A DNA stretch of 51,426 nt, taken from the NCBI GenBank assembly GCA_937889515.1, contig CALAOV010000381.1, positions 1 through 51,426 on the forward strand, written 5' to 3'. The notes under the pieces are model-generated. The model did no database searches. It had not been told where the DNA came from and was given only the letters and a program-made list of their open reading frames with translations. The stretch comes from an uncultured Myxococcales bacterium. Lineage in GTDB: Bacteria; Myxococcota_A; Polyangia; Fen-1088. The position numbers and the translations under genes are program-made. Positions 47,346-51,426 of the stretch are shown piece after piece (position 1 is the first letter of the stretch; each line of letters opens with the position of its first letter).

Positions 47346-48191
47346 TCAGCGGGCTCCGGGCTCGGGGCGGTACTCGCAGGCTTCGTAGAACTGGCGGCCG
47401 AACGCCGTCACGTAGAGCGCCTTGCGCTGCAGATCGGCCACGATGACGTTGTCGTCGCCGCCGTCGCCGCTTTTCGGGGCGCCCGCCAGCGGCGGCTGCC
47501 GGGCCTCGACGCGCGCGATCGCCGCCTTGACCTCCGCGCTCTCCTCGAGCGCGCGGAACATCCGGGTGTCGTCGGCGATCCGGACCGGACGCAGCTCGGT
47601 CAGCCCGAGACGGCAGAGGTTGTCCAGGTACAGCGGCACGCGCGAGACGTTCTCGCATCCCGCCCCCTCGCCGAGGCGACTGAAGTGGCGCAGCTCGGTC
47701 GAGAGCGGTCCGCCGAACTTGTAGCGCGCGCCCACGGTGAGCAGCGGATAGGGGCCGTCGTGCTGGAACAGGCTGATGAGGCGAACCTCGTCGGGCGTCA
47801 GCTCGCGCAGGATGCTGAGGAACGCGGGATGGACGCGGGCCGCCGTGCTCTCGTCCATGGCCGCGGCGAGCAGATTGAGGTACCGCTCGCGCATGGTGGC
47901 GCCGTGGCGGACGCTACCCGCCAGCGCTTGCGCAGCGAAGGCCAGCGCGGGCGCGCGACGCCGCCCGCCCGGAATCGCCGTCATCCGTTCCCCGAGATCT
48001 CGCATCGTGCCCGGCAGGCGCGCCGCCATCCCGGGCAGGTGCCGCAGATTTCCCGCCGCCAGCATCGCCATCGCGCCCAGCCCCCCGCCGAAGTTGCCGC
48101 CGAAGCCGAGCTCGCGCCCGGGCGGCAGAATCAGATCGCGGATCGCGCGGGTCGCGTTCCGCACCGCCTCCCGCTCCTTGCCGAAGATCAT
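47346..48191 (-). CDS. DUF4393 (Abi-alpha family) protein
   Basis: 281 aa. The central part matches DUF4393 (Abi-alpha): RYLNLLAAAMDESTAARVHPAF, LSILRELTPDEVRLISLF, LDNLCRLGLTEL, and the C-terminal LYVTAFGRQFYEACE. Some members have been called abortive-infection proteins, but the biochemical role is unknown. The N-terminal 90 residues are Gly-rich with short hydrophobic stretches (GFGGNFGGGLGAMAMLAAG), perhaps membrane-associating. It stands in an apparent minus-strand operon before mgtE, an unusual neighbour for a phage-defence gene, so a housekeeping role is equally possible. Confidence 0.7.
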   Translation of the reverse strand: MIFGKEREAVRNATRAIRDLILPPGRELGFGGNFGGGLGAMAMLAAGNLRHLPGMAARLPGTMRDLGERMTAIPGGRRRAPALAFAAQALAGSVRHGATMRERYLNLLAAAMDESTAARVHPAFLSILRELTPDEVRLISLFQHDGPYPLLTVGARYKFGGPLSTELRHFSRLGEGAGCENVSRVPLYLDNLCRLGLTELRPVRIADDTRMFRALEESAEVKAAIARVEARQPPLAGAPKSGDGGDDNVIVADLQRKALYVTAFGRQFYEACEYRPEPGAR

Positions 48192-48267
48192 GGCGGGGAG
48201 GTTACCCGATTTGAGTCCGGGCCGGGACCCTCAAAGGTCCGGGAGCCGTCGCGGATTCGGTTTTCGG

Positions 48268-48939
48268 TCAGCCGCTCGAACGGAGGCGGGGATCGTTCTG
48301 GGGCGCGACGGGTGGCGGGGAGGCTTGGGTGACGGGGCCCGCGGGTGCGGCATTCCCTTCGACGAGGCGGAGGTTCGGCGTGCGGCGTCCCCAGGTGGTC
48401 CGCACGCGGTCGAGCCGCTCCCGGATCTGCGGCCACAGCGCGTAGAGCGTCAGCGGAGAGAAGATGGCGATCTCGATCGCGAGCTCGACCAGGCCCGCGT
48501 GCGACAGCAACTTGATCCCGCGGGGCGCGTTGGGAAACAGGCGCCAGGGCGAGTGGAGGCGGTCGAACGAAAACGGCCAGAGCAACATCACGCCGCGCCC
48601 ACCGATGCCGAGCAGATCGAGCAGCGCGTGGCTGGCCGTCGCCAGTCCGACCGCCAGGGCGGTTCGCATCACCGGCCAGCCCAGCCGCCGGGTCGCGACC
48701 GCGCCCAGCAGGCCCATCCCGACGGCGACCGCCAGCGAGTGCGACGCCGCCCGGTGTCCCATCGCGCTCGACTCCGAGGCCCCCATCGCGACCATGAACA
48801 CGTCGGCGTCGGGGAGCATCGACACCGCCGCGAACAGCGCCAGGGTGCCCGCCGAGGCGCGCCGATTGGCCGCACCCGGCGCGCCACCATGCACGCGACC
48901 GGCCAGCAGTCCTACGGCGACGTGCCCGAAGCTCGCCAT
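48268..48939 (-). CDS. YdjM-like (DUF457) inner-membrane metal-dependent hydrolase family protein
   Basis: 223 aa. Starts MASFGHVAVGLLAGR, the characteristic beginning of the family, with the metal-site-like residues His6, PDAD (about 43-46), GHRAASHSL and SHALLDLLG. About four hydrophobic helices are visible. E. coli YdjM is a LexA-regulated inner-membrane protein of unknown reaction. The last 50 residues (RVRTTWGRRTPNLRLVEGNAAPAG...) form a charged, probably disordered tail. Confidence 0.8.
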   Translation of the reverse strand: MASFGHVAVGLLAGRVHGGAPGAANRRASAGTLALFAAVSMLPDADVFMVAMGASESSAMGHRAASHSLAVAVGMGLLGAVATRRLGWPVMRTALAVGLATASHALLDLLGIGGRGVMLLWPFSFDRLHSPWRLFPNAPRGIKLLSHAGLVELAIEIAIFSPLTLYALWPQIRERLDRVRTTWGRRTPNLRLVEGNAAPAGPVTQASPPPVAPQNDPRLRSSG

Positions 48940-48991
48940 TCCTAAGTTTGGCTCAATTCAAACGGTTCGCCAGCCGAGATTTCAGACGCAC

Positions 48992-49023
48992 GGTGCCGCG
49001 CGACGTTGAATTCGCGCGGCGCC
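48992..49023 (-). terminator. 11-bp hairpin after the GH30 gene
   Basis: GGTGCCGCGCG (48992-49002) pairs with CGCGCGGCGCC (49013-49023), with one G-T wobble, around a 10-nt loop. It lies 26 nt beyond the GH30 stop on the minus strand, between that gene and the YdjM-like gene. No T-tract. Confidence 0.6.
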
Positions 49024-49048
49024 GCTCGCCGGAGGTCCCGCCCTGTCC

Positions 49049-51052
49049 CTATCTGCCGACGAAGGTGGTGACGGTCTGACCCGCCACCGACGCGGAGAAA
49101 CTGCCGCCACTGACCGAGATCGCGCTCCCGGCCGCGAGGTTCTGGGTGGCCGAGGTGACGTACGGGGTGACCTGAGCGGCTCCGGAGCCGGACAGATAAA
49201 CCGGCAAGGTCGCCGCGCCGCTCCCGGGGTTGATGGCCACCACCACCACGGTCCCGTCGGACGGGTTCTTGAACGCCGACACCAGGACGCCCGAGGGGAC
49301 GGTCCCCGAGACGTCGACGCGCACGTACCCCGGGCGGATGAACTTGCTGAAGTTGCCCATGGTGTAGACGCGCTTGGGCGGGTTGGTGGTGTCGCCCCCC
49401 TTCTGGAGCAGGCCCTCGCCGTCGGTGTTGGCGTTGATGAGCCACCAGTAGTGCCAGGCGCTGGCGCCGCCGGTGGTGATGCCGGCGTAGATCCAGGTGG
49501 CCACCTGGATGCCGTGGCCGATGTCGACGTCGGCGGCGGTCTCGTCCGACATCTCCGTTTCCCAGATGGGTTGCCGGACGCCGGACGGGGGCGCCGGGCG
49601 GGTGGTGACGCTGTCGCTTTTGTGGCCGTAGTCGTGCGTCGCGATGATGTCGGTCAGCGAGTTGGCCGTCGCGTCGTTGAGGATGGCGTTGCCGTAGTTG
49701 TCGCCGCTCCACAGGTTGCTCCAGGAGTCGGGCTCGGCCGCCAGCAGCTTGGTGCCCACGCTGTGGAGCGCCGGACCGAGCGTATTGATGAAGGAGACCA
49801 TCTGCGCCGACGAGTAGAGGCAGGACGAGTAGCTGGCGCTGAAGTCCGGCTCGTTCTGGGCCGAGACGGCGTAGAGCGCGAAGCCGGTCTTCGATTTGAA
49901 GGTCGTCGCGAAGCCGGCCAGGATGTTGGCCCAGGACGAATAGGCGCTGGTGTTCAGCGTGCCGCCGTTGTCGATGCTGTTGTTGCTCTTGTCGCCGGCC
50001 GGCGGGGACCAGGGGGCGCCCCAGACCTTGACGCCGAACTTGTTGGCGGCGATCGCGTCGGCGTAGGCCCCCGAGCCGAGTGGCGTGCCGTTGACGTCGA
50101 TCCCGATGCGCAGGATCGAGAGGCCAATGCCGTTGGTCGGATCCCAGAACAGCGTGTTCTGCGCGGCCGTCATGGCGCCGGCCCAGACGTCGGCGGCGCC
50201 GAAGCCGTCCATCGTCTGGTGCGTGCTGCAGGTATTGACCGAGACGCTGCCACCGGGCGCGGTGCCCGACGTGCAGCCGCCGGATTTGCCCGCCGCGCCG
50301 GTGGTTCCGGCCGCGCCGGTGGTTCCGGCCGCGCCGGTGGTTCCGGCCGCACCCGTCGTGCCAGCGCTTCCGGTGGTTCCGGCCGCGCCGGTCGTGCCAG
50401 CGCTTCCGGTGGTTCCGGCCGCGCCGGTGGTTCCCGCGCTACCCGTGGTGCCGAGCTTGCCTGCGGTGCCGGTCGCGCCCGCGGCGCCGGTGGTGCCGAC
50501 TTTGCCCGCGGTCCCGGTGGTGCCGGCGGCGCCCGAGGTGCCTGCGGCACCCGCGGCGCCCGAGGTTCCCGCGGCGCCCGTGCCCGTCGTGCCTCCAGCC
50601 CTGGTCGCGGTCGCCGACACCAGCGTCGGACGCTGGCTGCTGCTGGTGGAGGTACCGCAAAACCCGACGGCCGTCGACGCGCCGGTGGCGAGCGCGCCGT
50701 TCCAGCCGAGCGACGTCGCGGTGAGCTGCCCGCCCGCCTGCGAGACGGTGATGTTCCACGACTGGGTGTAGACCGACTGATTCAGCGCGATGACGATCTG
50801 CCAGGCGGTAGTCGCCGCGCCGGTGTTGATCACCGTCAGGTTGGCGCAGTACCCGGCTCCCCAATCGGACTGGAAGCTCAGCGTCGCCGTCAGCCCGCTG
50901 GCCGTCAGATCGCCGATCGTCTCGGTGGGTAAATCGTTCGAGCTATTTCCGACGCAGGCCGGAACCGACACCGAAGCAAGAACCAGCGCCAAAGACGAGC
51001 CGACGATCGACGCAAGGCGCTGGCGGACGAAGAGTCGTGCGTGCTGAGCCAT
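49049..51052 (-). CDS. Secreted GH30 glucuronoxylanase-like enzyme with CBM2-like domain and collagen-like linker
   Basis: 667 aa. The signal sequence ends in a lipobox-like SVPAC (Cys33). Residues about 48-135 form a cellulose/xylan-binding CBM2-like domain ([48 protein letters not shown]; Cys69 and Cys132 probably bonded). A linker of Gly-X-Y triplets runs about 158-258. The GH30 barrel plus beta domain fills 268-667: [20 protein letters not shown] (acid/base Glu401) and PIWETEMSD (nucleophile Glu500), with LRIGIDVNG and VWGAPWSPP typical of GH30 subfamily 8 xylanases. Expected to cleave glucuronoxylan outside the cell. Its promoter lies in 51053-51295. Confidence 0.88.
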   Translation of the reverse strand: MAQHARLFVRQRLASIVGSSLALVLASVSVPACVGNSSNDLPTETIGDLTASGLTATLSFQSDWGAGYCANLTVINTGAATTAWQIVIALNQSVYTQSWNITVSQAGGQLTATSLGWNGALATGASTAVGFCGTSTSSSQRPTLVSATATRAGGTTGTGAAGTSGAAGAAGTSGAAGTTGTAGKVGTTGAAGATGTAGKLGTTGSAGTTGAAGTTGSAGTTGAAGTTGSAGTTGAAGTTGAAGTTGAAGTTGAAGKSGGCTSGTAPGGSVSVNTCSTHQTMDGFGAADVWAGAMTAAQNTLFWDPTNGIGLSILRIGIDVNGTPLGSGAYADAIAANKFGVKVWGAPWSPPAGDKSNNSIDNGGTLNTSAYSSWANILAGFATTFKSKTGFALYAVSAQNEPDFSASYSSCLYSSAQMVSFINTLGPALHSVGTKLLAAEPDSWSNLWSGDNYGNAILNDATANSLTDIIATHDYGHKSDSVTTRPAPPSGVRQPIWETEMSDETAADVDIGHGIQVATWIYAGITTGGASAWHYWWLINANTDGEGLLQKGGDTTNPPKRVYTMGNFSKFIRPGYVRVDVSGTVPSGVLVSAFKNPSDGTVVVVAINPGSGAATLPVYLSGSGAAQVTPYVTSATQNLAAGSAISVSGGSFSASVAGQTVTTFVGR
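50291..50452 (-). repeat. 18-bp tandem repeat encoding nine GTTG(A/S)A units
   Basis: Nine consecutive 18-bp units (ggttccggccgcgccggt type on the plus strand) encode alternating GTTGSA and GTTGAA hexapeptides. Together with flanking degenerate units the linker has Gly at every third residue for about 33 triplets, a collagen-like pattern without proline. The unit number is likely to vary between strains. Confidence 0.85.
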
Positions 51053-51149
51053 GGGGGGCGATCTCCATTCAATGGGGGGCCGCGCGACCAGATGGCCACG
51101 CGTGTGGATTTACCGGATTCCCGCCCCTGGCGATTGTGATCTCATTGAT

Positions 51150-51217
51150 TTTACAAAGGATTCTGGGTGGGACACCCCCACCCCGAGTCCCCACCCGGAA
51201 CGGCGCAGAGACTCGGG
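51150..51217. repeat. Intergenic element with two hairpins, related to 43851-43923
   Basis: TTTACAAAGG at 51150-51159, then hairpin 1 with GGGTGGG (51165-51171) and CCCACCC (51177-51183), then hairpin 2 with CCCGAGTC (51182-51189) and GACTCGGG (51210-51217). The stems of 1 and 2 overlap by two bases, so they are alternatives or stack. It lies between udk and the GH30 gene. Confidence 0.5.
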
Positions 51218-51261
51218 ATCGCGGAGCGACTCGCCACGTGAAGCGGCCGGTCCGCTGGCAC

Positions 51262-51269
51262 AAAAAAAA
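51262..51269 (-). terminator. T-tract downstream of udk
   Basis: On the minus strand, eight T residues occur 27 nt after the udk stop, preceded by a GC-rich stretch (gggcggccaccacc). The stem is weak, so intrinsic termination is only a suggestion. Confidence 0.35.
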
Positions 51270-51295
51270 TCTAAGGTGGTGGCCGCCCGACGCAG

Positions 51296-51426
51296 CTACT
51301 TGATGGCCGCGGCGGCGGCCACCTGCGCGAGGTGGCCGATGATCGTGTCGAGCGCGGGACGGTTCTCACCCCCCTCGGGGATCACCAGGTCGGCGAATCG
51401 CTTGGACGGCTCCACGAACGCCAGGT
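51296..51426 (-). CDS. udk: Uridine kinase, C-terminal part (runs off the window)
   Basis: The last 42 or so codons of a minus-strand gene, with a TAG stop at 51298-51296. The product reads LAFVEPSKRFADLVIPEGGEN, then RPALDTIIGHLAQVA and an Ala-rich end. The FVEPSKRxADxxIPxGGxN block is the conserved C-terminal signature of uridine kinases of the Udk/PRK family, which make UMP from uridine and CMP from cytidine in pyrimidine salvage. The ATP-binding part lies beyond the window. Confidence 0.8.
   Translation of the reverse strand, partial: LAFVEPSKRFADLVIPEGGENRPALDTIIGHLAQVAAAAAIK

Noticed and set aside
46206-48332. 708-codon plus-strand open frame over mgtE and the DUF4393 gene
   Set aside because: Shadow rich in Arg, Asp, Gln and His without any motif; the minus-strand genes are well supported.

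Overview
The window is GC-rich, densely packed DNA from a bacterium that is most likely a member of the Myxococcota (Polyangia-like). The pointers are a MYXO-CTERM sorting tail with DUF4215 Cys-rich repeats on a secreted metalloprotease, many secreted lipoproteins with Gly/Ala/Ser/Thr linkers, an EF-G of the spirochaete/planctomycete/delta (spd) and mitochondrial EFG1 type, HU-like proteins with a basic Lys/Ala tail, and a FAR-AMP ligase-ACP-PlsC megaenzyme whose layout recalls Myxococcus ElbD (ether-lipid synthesis). No rRNA, tRNA, CRISPR array, transposase or integrase was seen.

Layout. 1-508: start of nuoH, a C-terminal remnant of nuoG, and a fragment of an unrelated gene, meeting at an apparent breakpoint near 350-370. 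505-8659: secreted or envelope proteins (MYXO-CTERM metalloprotease, large lipoprotein, membrane-anchored subtilase, TPR/beta-barrel protein). 8669-14075: cobalamin adenosyltransferase, HAD hydrolase, HU, orphan Dam methylase, FKBP, EF-G. 14144-20898: ClC channel, HAD-IB phosphatase coupled to a LarA-like protein, lipoprotein, metallophosphoesterase, CorA. 20986-22967: a small accessory island with an MqsR/MqsA-type toxin-antitoxin pair, a coupled third gene of unknown function, a palindromic operator, and a two-HTH regulator next to an AT-rich promoter region. 23047-30117: the lipid megaenzyme, a coupled SDR reductase and a polytopic glycosyltransferase-like protein. 30201-39317: GH12-like lipoprotein, lipid kinase, EamA transporter, EttA with a 72-aa neighbour, beta-barrel protein, L,D-transpeptidase, lipoprotein and a second HU. 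39589-43844: sucA-sucB. 43952-51426 (all minus strand): diguanylate cyclase, GH5, MgtE, DUF4393, YdjM-like, GH30 xylanase with a collagen-like linker, and the end of udk.

How the parts fit: housekeeping genes (nuo, fusA, sucAB, ettA, udk) are interleaved with a secreted glycan- and protein-degrading set (GH5, GH12-like, GH30, subtilase, metalloprotease), as expected of a soil or predatory saprotroph. Two patterns stand out. About a dozen genes have a -10-like hexamer only 6-12 nt upstream of the start codon and no Shine-Dalgarno sequence, which suggests frequent leaderless transcription. The compact three-gene mqsRA-X operon carries a perfect palindrome just upstream and is the best candidate for an undescribed small system.
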